Below are positions 5,427 to 12,911 of a stretch of DNA of 24,991 bases, piece after piece. Location: NCBI GenBank assembly GCA_009779655.1, contig WRDV01000004.1:1-24991 (forward strand), written 5' to 3'. Made by a program: the position numbers and the translations under genes. The notes beneath the pieces were generated by a model. The model saw nothing but the letters and a program-made list of their open reading frames with translations, ran no database searches and had not been told where the DNA came from. The number at the start of each line of letters is the position of its first letter. Position 1 is the stretch's first letter. Source of the DNA: Dehalococcoidia bacterium. GTDB lineage: Bacteria; Chloroflexota; Dehalococcoidia; Dehalococcoidales; UBA1222.

Positions 5427-5861
5427 TTGATAGAAAAGTCATTGGTACTAGTTAAGCCGGATGCTGTAGGGCGCGGTTTAAGCGGCGCTATTATCAGCAG
5501 GCTTGAAAACACAGGGATGGCACTTATTGCTCTTAAAATGCTGCATATGGATCAAGCACTAGCCAAACGACATTACGCGCCGCATAAAGAACGTCCTTTC
5601 TTCAATGGACTGATCGGCTTTATTACCTCGGGCCCCGTCGTAGCTGCTGTATTTGAGGGAGATGACGCTGTGAGCGTCATACGCACCGCCATGGGCGCAA
5701 CCGACCCGGCCAAGGCGGCGACAGGGAGCATCCGCAATGATTTCGGACTGGATATAGAACGCAACGCAGTTCACGGATCAGATTCTGTGCAAACGGCAAC
5801 ACACGAAATTGGCTTATACTTCACAGACACAGAGCTTATGCGATACACGCGCAAGGAATAA
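5427..5861 (+). CDS. ndk: Nucleoside diphosphate kinase
   Basis: 144 aa from TTG 5427, with GGAGG about 8 nt upstream. It transfers the gamma phosphate between nucleoside triphosphates and diphosphates through a phospho-histidine. Lys10 (LVKPDAVGRG), the RPFFNGLIGFITSGPVV segment, the Arg-rich nucleotide loop (ATGSIRNDFG) and the catalytic His116 in NAVHGSDS are all present; length is typical. It lies 37 nt downstream of tsaB-HAD on the same strand and converges on rsfS with only 3 nt between stops. Confidence 0.95.
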   Translation: MIEKSLVLVKPDAVGRGLSGAIISRLENTGMALIALKMLHMDQALAKRHYAPHKERPFFNGLIGFITSGPVVAAVFEGDDAVSVIRTAMGATDPAKAATGSIRNDFGLDIERNAVHGSDSVQTATHEIGLYFTDTELMRYTRKE

Positions 5862-5864
5862 GGC

Positions 5865-6230
5865 TTACGCTAAACGCACTACCTGGCGAGCGGCGCTCCA
5901 CATGTCGTCCAATCTGTAATAAGCTCTTTCAGCAGGAGCGAATACATGCACGACAACGTCGCTATAATCCAGCACCAACCAACCGGAGGCAGCGATTCCT
6001 TCTCGATGAGTTAGGGTTATGCCTTTTTGTTTGAGAACACTCACAATCTCGTCTGCTACAGCTTGTAACTGGCGGGCAGATTCGCCACTTACAAGCACTA
6101 CATAATCCGCATAGCTACATGAGCCGCACATATCCAGCAGTACAACATCGCCAGCCAGCTTATCGCTGGCAATTTCTACCACGGCACGAGCTGTATCGAG
6201 AGCCGCCTTAGGAGCAGTATCATCAATCAC
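5865..6230 (-). CDS. rsfS: Ribosomal silencing factor RsfS
   Basis: RsfS binds uL14 of the large subunit and blocks subunit joining in starved cells. The frame is open to TTG 6317 (150 aa), but the family begins near the helix DTARAVVEIASDKLAGDVV, so GTG 6230 (121 aa) is preferred; RsfS is usually 105-130 aa. Motifs: LLDMCGSCSYADYVVLVSGES, HREGIAASGWLVLDYSDVVVHVF, and ERAYYRLDDMW near the C-terminus, all typical. An extended -10 (TGATATAAT) ends 7 nt upstream of the GTG, so the mRNA would be essentially leaderless; no ribosome site is present. Confidence 0.92.
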   Translation of the reverse strand: MIDDTAPKAALDTARAVVEIASDKLAGDVVLLDMCGSCSYADYVVLVSGESARQLQAVADEIVSVLKQKGITLTHREGIAASGWLVLDYSDVVVHVFAPAERAYYRLDDMWSAARQVVRLA

Positions 6231-6237
6231 GAACACA

Positions 6238-6246
6238 ATTATATCA
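6238..6246 (-). promoter_or_regulatory. Extended -10 of rsfS, leaderless geometry
   Basis: TGATATAAT on the minus strand, last base at 6238. The expected +1 is at about 6231, one nucleotide before the GTG start at 6230. Confidence 0.5.
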
Positions 6247-6342
6247 CAGCCAAGCCAGTATCTACTGCGGTAAGCCTGCGTGAAGAAAATAATGCACTTT
6301 CCTATAAGCCATAACAACTATATGGTCTTTCAATAATCTGTC

Positions 6343-6351
6343 TGTTATACT
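6343..6351 (+). promoter_or_regulatory. Extended -10 TGTTATACT upstream of ycaO
   Basis: The same nonamer occurs upstream of three other transcription units in the window. It would give a leader of about 50-70 nt containing the palindrome CCTGCGCAGG. No good -35 is seen, as is usual for extended -10 promoters. Confidence 0.5.
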
Positions 6352-6407
6352 CATAATGCTCTTATGTTGCTGCCTGCGCAGGTGCAATTCGCATAAGGCA
6401 AAAAGCT

Positions 6408-8171
6408 ATGAAGGTAACACCAAATATGAATAACAGGCTTTATAAAGACGCCGAGCCGGCAGACACTATTTACAAAATCAAGAGTATATTATCAAGAAAC
6501 AGAATCTTTGTTGACGAGCGCACAATGGAAGGCTTTGACGGAGTATTCTCTGCCAGAGTTCTAATTGATAATTTAGACTTAGGAACAAACGGGAAAGGCG
6601 CTTCAAAAGAAGCCGCTCTAGCAAGCGCGTATGCTGAGCTGATGGAAAGAATTCAAAATTTTGCGCTTTATAAATACTCTTTTCCCGCGAAAGAGCACCT
6701 GTGCAATGCGGAATTTTATTACGCACCGGACGAAAAAGCAATTTCCTATGACGAGTATATTGGATACACAAAAAGGTTTAAAGACGCCGTTAACACAGAT
6801 GACGTTACGATTGATGATCTTACGATTATTAATACAAAATACGAAAGAGATAATAACGTCGTACTCTGTGTACCATACATAAATTATGATAACAATGAGT
6901 CGGTTTTCTTCCCAGCTAGACTTAGCGAACACATTTACGCTAGCAACGGCATGGCGGCGGGGAATACCTATACAGAAGCGCTGGTTCAAAGCATTAGCGA
7001 ATTATTTGAGCGTTATGCCAACAAGGTTATTTTTGAAGGAAAAGTCATTCCTCCTGAAATTAAGATTGAAGACATTCCATTCTCGCCTGAACTACAGAGT
7101 GTAATATCGAGGTTAAAGAAAAAAGAAAGCTATGTTTTAATGTTTAGGGATTGTTCTTTAGGGATGGGCTTGCCTGTCGTCGGTATGTATTTTATCAACA
7201 AGTCCACCGGCAAGTATTTCGTAAAGTTTGGCTGCCATCCAATACTATCCATAGCAGCAGAACGAACGATAACAGAACTTTTTCAGGGAAGAAACTTAGC
7301 CCATTCTGACATGTGGTTAAACGCTTTTACATTCGGAACAAGTATTGATGCAGACATAAATTTCGAGAATATATTCCGTAATGGAGACGGTACTTACCCT
7401 TATAATATTTTCTCTGATGCCTACTCATACGAGTTTTCCAATTGCTGGTATAAAGCTGACAGCGCTGATAATAAAATGTTCCTTGATTTCCTGCTTGGCA
7501 TTATAAGAAACAATAATTGGAATCTGTATCATCGGGATGTATCCTTTTTGGGGTTCCCATCGCTTCATGCGTTCATTCCAGAAATCAGCAATATTGCACA
7601 AATTAATAAACTCTATTTGAGCAAACAGCGTAGATATAACTCTATAAAAAAATCTATGAAAAGGCTCCCTCAATGCAGCAAGGAGGAACAGCTCGAAATA
7701 ATAGATTTTATAGACTCAAATTTCTACACAGAATTTGATACCATACACAAGCTATTGGGGCTGCCGCTTAGCGGAGACTCATCTTTTAACAAAACTAATA
7801 ACCTCTGTTTTAAATATCTGCTCTGTTGCAAAGCAGAAGAATATGCCAAAGGAATCAAAAACTTAGATAAATACATGAAAGAGCTTTTTCCGCCGGTGGA
7901 GATGCTTACTCTTTATAGATGTTTGAGAGAGGCCACCTATGCATTACACATAAACAAAATGGGGATAAATGAAACAAAACACATACTAAATATGGTGTTT
8001 GGCACAGACGTTACAGACCGCGCAATATCTATCCTGCTCCAGCACACTTTTGAAACATTTGACTGTTTCGAATGCGGATACTGCATCTCCAAAAACACTT
8101 GTTTCTATCCGAGAATAATACAATTTGACAGTAACATCTCAACACAATATTCTCTGTGGAAAAATTGCTGA
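6408..8171 (+). CDS. ycaO: YcaO-domain protein (ATP-dependent cyclodehydratase/thioamidation superfamily)
   Basis: 587 aa, close to the length of E. coli YcaO. YcaO enzymes use ATP to activate amide carbonyls, making azolines or thioamides in peptides; the E. coli-type members have a less clear role linked to RimO-dependent ribosomal protein S12 modification. Visible ATP-binding signatures: GTNGKGASKEAALASA (59-74) followed by ELMER (77-81), NGMAAGNTYTEA (180-191) with ELFERY (198-203), and ERTITELFQGR further on. The C-terminus ends in a Cys cluster, CFECGYCISKNTC, not a Pro-rich PxPxP tail. Start is ATG 6408 or 6426; neither has a clear ribosome site. The gene is visibly richer in A/T and in AAA, AAT and ATA codons than its neighbours, which suggests transfer. 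No precursor peptide or TfuA partner is seen beside it. Confidence 0.85.
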   Translation: MKVTPNMNNRLYKDAEPADTIYKIKSILSRNRIFVDERTMEGFDGVFSARVLIDNLDLGTNGKGASKEAALASAYAELMERIQNFALYKYSFPAKEHLCNAEFYYAPDEKAISYDEYIGYTKRFKDAVNTDDVTIDDLTIINTKYERDNNVVLCVPYINYDNNESVFFPARLSEHIYASNGMAAGNTYTEALVQSISELFERYANKVIFEGKVIPPEIKIEDIPFSPELQSVISRLKKKESYVLMFRDCSLGMGLPVVGMYFINKSTGKYFVKFGCHPILSIAAERTITELFQGRNLAHSDMWLNAFTFGTSIDADINFENIFRNGDGTYPYNIFSDAYSYEFSNCWYKADSADNKMFLDFLLGIIRNNNWNLYHRDVSFLGFPSLHAFIPEISNIAQINKLYLSKQRRYNSIKKSMKRLPQCSKEEQLEIIDFIDSNFYTEFDTIHKLLGLPLSGDSSFNKTNNLCFKYLLCCKAEEYAKGIKNLDKYMKELFPPVEMLTLYRCLREATYALHINKMGINETKHILNMVFGTDVTDRAISILLQHTFETFDCFECGYCISKNTCFYPRIIQFDSNISTQYSLWKNC

Positions 8172-8226
8172 TATATCACCAATAAATCGGGCATGCCGGT
8201 ACACGGTTTTCCACATAACGCATAAC

Positions 8227-8235
8227 TGTTATACT
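8227..8235 (+). promoter_or_regulatory. Extended -10 TGTTATACT of the endonuclease IV-like gene
   Basis: The motif ends 8 nt before ATG 8244, so +1 would be at about 8242 and the message nearly leaderless. No Shine-Dalgarno sequence is present between it and the ATG. Confidence 0.55.
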
Positions 8236-8243
8236 TAACAGCT

Positions 8244-8411
8244 ATGGCAGAATTACTTTTCGGCACGGCCGGTATTCCGCTCAGCACTTGGCCTCAGGAA
8301 ACCGGCGAAGGCATTCGGCGCGTAGCCGCGCTTGGCCTAGATTGCATGGAGCTAGAATTCGTTCATGGAGTCTACCTCAATGAACCAAAGCCAAAGCTAT
8401 GGCCGGCATAG
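8244..8411 (+). pseudogene. Endonuclease IV-like protein, N-terminal fragment (frameshifted)
   Basis: 55 aa ending at TAG 8411. It has the opening strand and helix of an AP-endonuclease-2 TIM barrel: LLFGTAGIPLSTW, then GLDCMELEFVHGVYLNEP. In homologs this continues directly into the 'LAK..NI.LSAHAPYY' segment, which here lies in another frame in the next ORF. A single-base deletion near 8385-8398 explains both ORFs. Without the rest of the barrel this fragment cannot bind metals. Confidence 0.65.
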
Positions 8412-9070
8412 CTAAAAACAACAACATAACTCTTTCAGCACACGCCCCCTATTACCTCAATTTCAACGCCCGCGAAAGCAAAAAAATGCATACCAGCCAG
8501 GGCGTGTTATACAAAACCGCCCGAATTGCTGCGCTTTGCGGCGCTAAAAACGTAGTTTTCCATCCGGGTTTTTACCTTGGCGACCTTTCCGAAAAAACTC
8601 TCTGTAGTATACGGACATCTCTCGGCAAAGTTGTGGAAAAATTGCAAGCTGACATGATAGACATCAAACTTCGCCCGGAAAGTGCTGGCAAGCCCACACA
8701 ATTCGGTAGCATAGACGAGCTGATAAAGCTTTCCTGCTCGCTTGATAACACTGCCCCCTGCATTGATTTCGCACATTGGCACGCCCTCACCGGGGGCAAT
8801 AATTCCTATGGAGAGTTCTGCGGGCTGCTTGATAGTTTACGCAAAAACTTGGGTGAATCTGCCTTATGCGACATGCATATACATATTTCCGGCATTGAGT
8901 ACGGCAATAGCGGAGAGAAAAAGCACCTGCCACTTGCCGCTTCTGATTTACGCTATGAAGATCTGCTGCGAGCTCTTAAAGACTACGGCGTTTCCGGCTG
9001 TGTCATATGCGAAAGCCCCATTCGCGAAGAAGATGCCTTACTGCTAAAAGAAAGCTACCGGAAGATTTAA
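8399..9070 (+). CDS. Endonuclease IV-like AP endonuclease, main fragment
   Basis: 223 aa from ATG 8399; with the 55-aa fragment just upstream it makes a protein of about 275 aa, the usual size. Endonuclease IV cuts DNA at abasic sites with a trinuclear zinc centre. Candidate ligands are all present: His in SAHAPYYLN, His in VVFHPGFY, Glu in LRPESAGK, Asp and His in CIDFAHWHAL, the HIHISG pair, and Glu in VICESP. The ORF lacks the first strand and helix because of the frameshift, so it is a damaged gene or an assembly error. It ends 1 nt from the convergent permease gene. Confidence 0.75.
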   Translation: MAGIAKNNNITLSAHAPYYLNFNARESKKMHTSQGVLYKTARIAALCGAKNVVFHPGFYLGDLSEKTLCSIRTSLGKVVEKLQADMIDIKLRPESAGKPTQFGSIDELIKLSCSLDNTAPCIDFAHWHALTGGNNSYGEFCGLLDSLRKNLGESALCDMHIHISGIEYGNSGEKKHLPLAASDLRYEDLLRALKDYGVSGCVICESPIREEDALLLKESYRKI

Positions 9071-9071
9071 G

Positions 9072-9908
9072 CTAGCTCCAAACACCAATCGCTATCAAGC
9101 GTATTCCGGCTATTACCAGCGCCAGCGCTAAAAGTCGCACAAGTACCAACCCTTTGATTTTGGGCGACAGCCAAGCTCCTGCCTGCGCCCCCGGTATTAC
9201 CCCAAGTGCTATCCATAGCAGTATTTGCCAACTTTGAGCATAAGTACCGGATGAGGCGTGAGTCAACGTACCGGTAAGTCCAGTAAAACCCAATATGAAC
9301 TGGGAGGTGGCCGTAGCAATATGCACCGGAAAATGCAACGCGAAAAGTAGTATCGGCATATGCATAATGCCTCCGCCGATACCAAGCAGTCCGGCGATAA
9401 AGCCCACGGCAAAGCTGAGTGCTATGCCAAGCGAACGATTACAACTATAGCTGAAGCGCATACCTGAATAATCAACTATCGTGCAGTTTGCATCTTGCGT
9501 TGTTTCGCAAGATGATTTGGCTTTGGGACGCAGCCAAATAATAGCCGCGAAAACAAGTAGCATAATACCAAAAATGATGAGGAACGCCTGTTGCGGTATA
9601 CAGCGCAGAGTCCATACTCCTATTATAGCGCCCGGGATAGTAGCCATGGCAAAGAACATACCATTGCGATAATCAATACGTTTTTGGCGAGCATAAGCCA
9701 GTGTGCCAGAGAGTGAATTAAGAAACACTATCCCCATTGTAATACTGGTCAGCACCCGTGGATTTGCCTGCGGATAAAGCAACAATAGCATTGGAGCCAA
9801 CACAACGGCGCCGCCAAGCCCGACCAGCGTGCCATAGCTGCCGGCGATAAATCCAATACTCACAAGCAGCAGAATGAGAGGAAATCCGTGAACAAAAGAA
9901 TCGCCCAT
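9072..9908 (-). CDS. TauE/SafE-family anion permease
   Basis: 278 aa with about 8 hydrophobic segments in two inverted repeats. Each repeat opens with a Gly-rich motif: GFIAGSYGTLVGLGGAVVLAP (near residues 19-39) and GFIAGLLGIGGGIMHMPIL (near 171-189), the hallmark of the family. A polar central loop (SSCETTQDANCT) separates the halves. Members export or import sulfite, sulfoacetate or related organic anions; the substrate here cannot be told. ATG 9908 has no ribosome site, but a TAAAAT -10 lies just upstream, which suggests a leaderless message. Confidence 0.85.
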   Translation of the reverse strand: MGDSFVHGFPLILLLVSIGFIAGSYGTLVGLGGAVVLAPMLLLLYPQANPRVLTSITMGIVFLNSLSGTLAYARQKRIDYRNGMFFAMATIPGAIIGVWTLRCIPQQAFLIIFGIMLLVFAAIIWLRPKAKSSCETTQDANCTIVDYSGMRFSYSCNRSLGIALSFAVGFIAGLLGIGGGIMHMPILLFALHFPVHIATATSQFILGFTGLTGTLTHASSGTYAQSWQILLWIALGVIPGAQAGAWLSPKIKGLVLVRLLALALVIAGIRLIAIGVWS

Positions 9909-9917
9909 AACTGTGCA

Positions 9918-9923
9918 ATTTTA
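9918..9923 (-). promoter_or_regulatory. -10 element of the TauE/SafE gene, leaderless geometry
   Basis: TAAAAT on the minus strand with TTATCA 16 bp upstream as a possible -35. The +1 would be near 9911, 3 nt before ATG 9908. Confidence 0.4.
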
Positions 9924-10048
9924 ACACACATTTTTATTTTGATAACGCGACATATGTATACTAAGCTATAAGCGAAAACTAACGCAATCGTGCACAGTTT
10001 CGACATTACATACGGCAAGCGCCATTTTGTCGGGCTGAAGTACTTTTA

Positions 10049-10057
10049 TGTTATACT
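10049..10057 (+). promoter_or_regulatory. Extended -10 TGTTATACT of ftsH
   Basis: The +1 would lie near 10064, giving a 24-nt leader that contains AGGAG ahead of ATG 10088. A TTGTCG box sits 19 bp upstream of TATACT. Confidence 0.5.
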
Positions 10058-10087
10058 GTGTAAGAGCAATCGATAGGAGCCCCTTCC

Positions 10088-11893
10088 ATGAAAACCAACT
10101 GGAAACGCAACACTATTATTTACGGCATTATATTTGTGGCATTCATCGTTTTCCTGACTGTCATTTTCCCGCCTCAATCACCCAAGCAGGAAAAGATTTC
10201 TCTGTCAGAAATGATTGCCATGGTACAAGCTAACGAAGTAAAGGCTATTGATGTTAATGTTAACACTGTCAGTATTATAGGTACCGATGGTAAAAACTAT
10301 GTCACCAGCAAGGAAAACAATGTCTCCATCTACGATTATATCCCAGATCTAGACGAGAGAGACATTCAAGTAAACGTAACTCTCCCTTCCGGCATTAACT
10401 GGGGCAGCATTCTTGGAGCAATAATTCCTTTCCTGCTCCTTGGAGGGCTCATATTATTCATGTTTAGCCGAGCGCAAGGAGCAAATAACCAAGCTATGAA
10501 CTTCGGGCGTTCCCGCGCCCGCCTATTTAGTTCGGATAGGCCTACAGTAACCTTTGAAGATATCGCCGGAGTGGATGAAGCTAAGCAGGATTTACACGAA
10601 GTAGTGGATTTCCTCAAATCACGAGATAAATTCCAAGCGCTTGGAGCACGTATTCCTAAGGGCGTGCTGCTTATCGGGCCGCCAGGTACAGGTAAAACAC
10701 TGATGGCGCGCGCCGTGTCCGGAGAAGCCGGCGTGCCTTTCTTCTCAATCAGCGGCTCAGAATTTGTTGAAATGTTCGTAGGTATAGGAGCTTCTCGCGT
10801 GCGCGACCTCTTTGACCAAGCGAAACGCAATGCTCCATGCATTATATTCATAGATGAAATTGACGCCGTAGGGCGGCAGCGAGGCGCGGGTCTTGGCGGC
10901 GGACATGACGAACGAGAACAAACACTAAACCAAATCTTAGTTGAGATGGACGGCTTCGATACTAATGTCAGCGTCATCGTAATGGCAGCAACCAACCGCT
11001 CTGATATTCTTGATCCTGCCCTGTTACGTCCTGGACGTTTTGATCGTCGTGTTGTGCTGGATCGGCCTGACGTTGTTGGTCGGACTGCCATTCTCAAAGT
11101 GCATACCCATGGCAAACCAATATCCCCGGATATTGATTTGGAGGTTATTGCTAAGCTCACTGCCGGTTTTTCAGGCGCTGACCTTTCTAACTTAGTCAAC
11201 GAAGCTGCCATTCTGGCGGCGCGACACGACAAGCAGGTTATTGAAATGTCCGAGTTAGAAGAAAGTATTGACCGCGTACTGATGGGCCCCGAGCGTAAGA
11301 GCCGCCGCATGACACCCAAAGAAAAGGAGCTTACAGCCTACCATGAAGCCGGACATGCACTGGTAGGCCACACGCTAAAAAATCTTGAGCCTATTCGCAA
11401 AGTAACTATTATTCCGCGAGGCTTAGCCGGCGGCTACACCAAGCCATTAGTAGAAGACAGGCTTTACCATACGCGCTCATATATTGAGGATATGCTGTCT
11501 ATGTATATGGGTGGACGCGTTGCCGAAAAATTAGCCTTTAACGAAATGTCCACCGGCGCTTCACAAGATATTAAGGAAGCCACAGAACTAGCCCGTCGTA
11601 TGGTAACAAACTACGGCATGAGCGATCTGTTAGGCCCGCGTACATTCGGGCAGAAAGATGAAATGGTATTTCTTGGGCGCGAAATCACCGAACAACGCGA
11701 TTATGGAGACAAGGTTGCCGACCAAATTGACGCCGAAGTGAATCGTATCATCCGCGAAGCGCATGAAAAAGCGGGGAAACTGCTGACAAAAAACCGCGCC
11801 AAACTGAATAAGCTAGCCAAATCACTATTGGAGAAAGAAACTCTAGAAAGTACAGAACTTGACGCCATACTGGGCATCAAGACGAATGACTGA
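10088..11893 (+). CDS. ftsH: ATP-dependent zinc metalloprotease FtsH
   Basis: 601 aa, typical length. FtsH is a membrane-anchored hexameric AAA+ protease that removes misfolded membrane proteins and some regulators. Order: transmembrane segment 1 (about 9-27), an extracytoplasmic domain (28-105), transmembrane segment 2 (about 108-126), AAA domain with Walker A GPPGTGKT (197-204), Walker B IIFIDEIDA (252-260), second region of homology with the arginine-finger stretch RPGRFDR (314-320), then the zinc site HEAGH (419-423) with a third ligand Asp494 in TGASQDIKEAT. All catalytic residues are intact. ATG 10088 has AGGAG upstream. It converges on the polyprenyl synthase gene; only 34 bp separate the stops. 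Confidence 0.97.
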   Translation: MKTNWKRNTIIYGIIFVAFIVFLTVIFPPQSPKQEKISLSEMIAMVQANEVKAIDVNVNTVSIIGTDGKNYVTSKENNVSIYDYIPDLDERDIQVNVTLPSGINWGSILGAIIPFLLLGGLILFMFSRAQGANNQAMNFGRSRARLFSSDRPTVTFEDIAGVDEAKQDLHEVVDFLKSRDKFQALGARIPKGVLLIGPPGTGKTLMARAVSGEAGVPFFSISGSEFVEMFVGIGASRVRDLFDQAKRNAPCIIFIDEIDAVGRQRGAGLGGGHDEREQTLNQILVEMDGFDTNVSVIVMAATNRSDILDPALLRPGRFDRRVVLDRPDVVGRTAILKVHTHGKPISPDIDLEVIAKLTAGFSGADLSNLVNEAAILAARHDKQVIEMSELEESIDRVLMGPERKSRRMTPKEKELTAYHEAGHALVGHTLKNLEPIRKVTIIPRGLAGGYTKPLVEDRLYHTRSYIEDMLSMYMGGRVAEKLAFNEMSTGASQDIKEATELARRMVTNYGMSDLLGPRTFGQKDEMVFLGREITEQRDYGDKVADQIDAEVNRIIREAHEKAGKLLTKNRAKLNKLAKSLLEKETLESTELDAILGIKTND

Positions 11894-11927
11894 AAACTAC
11901 TGTTGCTTATGTTATAAACAAATCGCT

Positions 11928-12908
11928 TTATTTGTTACGCTTGATAACATAATCCACAAGTGTCATCAACGCCTCAGAGGGAGGTTTAGCTGGCAGTTTC
12001 ATAAGGTCGCGGCAGGCAAGACAGCAGTAATCCTCAGCTAGCTTGTAGCACTCGTCGATTATGTCTGAATTGCGTACCATTTCTATAACTTTTTTGATGT
12101 TGTTGTCTAAGTCCTCTTTGCGCGCTATTGCCATTAAAGGATTGTCCTTGGGATAGCGCTGCAATAGTTTCTGGGCCGGCAGCGTGACTGTGCCCTGCGC
12201 CAAATCAGCACCTACAGGCTTACCAACATCCTTAGCGTTGCCCACAAAATCCAATATGTCATCTACGATTTGGAAAGCTATGCCCAAATTATAGCCGTAA
12301 TCATGCAGAATACGCACCGAATTTTCCGGAGCATGGCTTAATATTCCGCCGCTTACTGTAGAGAGGGTAAACAATGCCGCCGTCTTAGCAGCAACGCGCT
12401 CGATATATTGCTCAAATGTCTGATCCAACTTGAAAGAAGCTAACGCCTGCTTAACCTCTCCCCGAGCGATAATACCAAGTGTCTGCGAAAACAGTTCCAC
12501 AACACGAATACTTCCTGTGCGCGCAGCCATCTCGCCCGCGCGCGCAAACAAGAAATCTCCCGCCAAAATAGCCAAATCTACGCCCCATACTGCGTTGATA
12601 GTGGGACGTCCGCGCCTGCAATCTGCGGAGTCAATTGCATCATCATGTACTAAAGTAGCAATATGCATCAACTCTGTAGACGCTGCCATCGGCTGCAGAA
12701 CTTTAAGATCATAATCGTAAAACATGCCGGCAAGCAGAGTAAGCATAGGGCGCATCACTTTGCCGCCCACCAACACCTGACGCAGCATTTTCTGCATCTC
12801 AGGAAATTCTTCCTGACTGTCAATCAACTGAGCAAAAGTGGTTTCAACCTCAGAAAGTCCGGGTTGCGCCAGTGCATATACTTGATTGAGCTCCATTTTT
12901 CGCTGCAT
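11928..12908 (-). CDS. Polyprenyl diphosphate synthase, long-chain type
   Basis: 326 aa. It condenses isopentenyl diphosphate units onto an allylic primer, giving the side chain of quinones or a longer polyprenol. The two Asp-rich motifs are present: DDAID (89-93) followed by CRRGRPT, and DDILD (216-220). The residues four and five before the first motif are Thr and Ala, not aromatic, which in this family favours long products; AGDFLFARA is also typical of long-chain enzymes. The gene starts 3 nt after the metG stop, so it is the last cistron of the rsmI-metG unit. ATG 12896 is an alternative start. Confidence 0.92.
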   Translation of the reverse strand: MQRKMELNQVYALAQPGLSEVETTFAQLIDSQEEFPEMQKMLRQVLVGGKVMRPMLTLLAGMFYDYDLKVLQPMAASTELMHIATLVHDDAIDSADCRRGRPTINAVWGVDLAILAGDFLFARAGEMAARTGSIRVVELFSQTLGIIARGEVKQALASFKLDQTFEQYIERVAAKTAALFTLSTVSGGILSHAPENSVRILHDYGYNLGIAFQIVDDILDFVGNAKDVGKPVGADLAQGTVTLPAQKLLQRYPKDNPLMAIARKEDLDNNIKKVIEMVRNSDIIDECYKLAEDYCCLACRDLMKLPAKPPSEALMTLVDYVIKRNK

Positions 12909-12911
12909 TTT

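Noticed and set aside
10366..11319. 317-aa minus-strand ORF inside ftsH
   Set aside because: It is Ser/Arg/Pro-rich with no domain and lies opposite intact ftsH; it is a codon-bias shadow.
11917..11936. AT-rich hairpin between ftsH and the polyprenyl synthase as a bidirectional terminator
   Set aside because: The stem is only seven mostly A-T pairs and overlaps the synthase 3' end; too weak to call.
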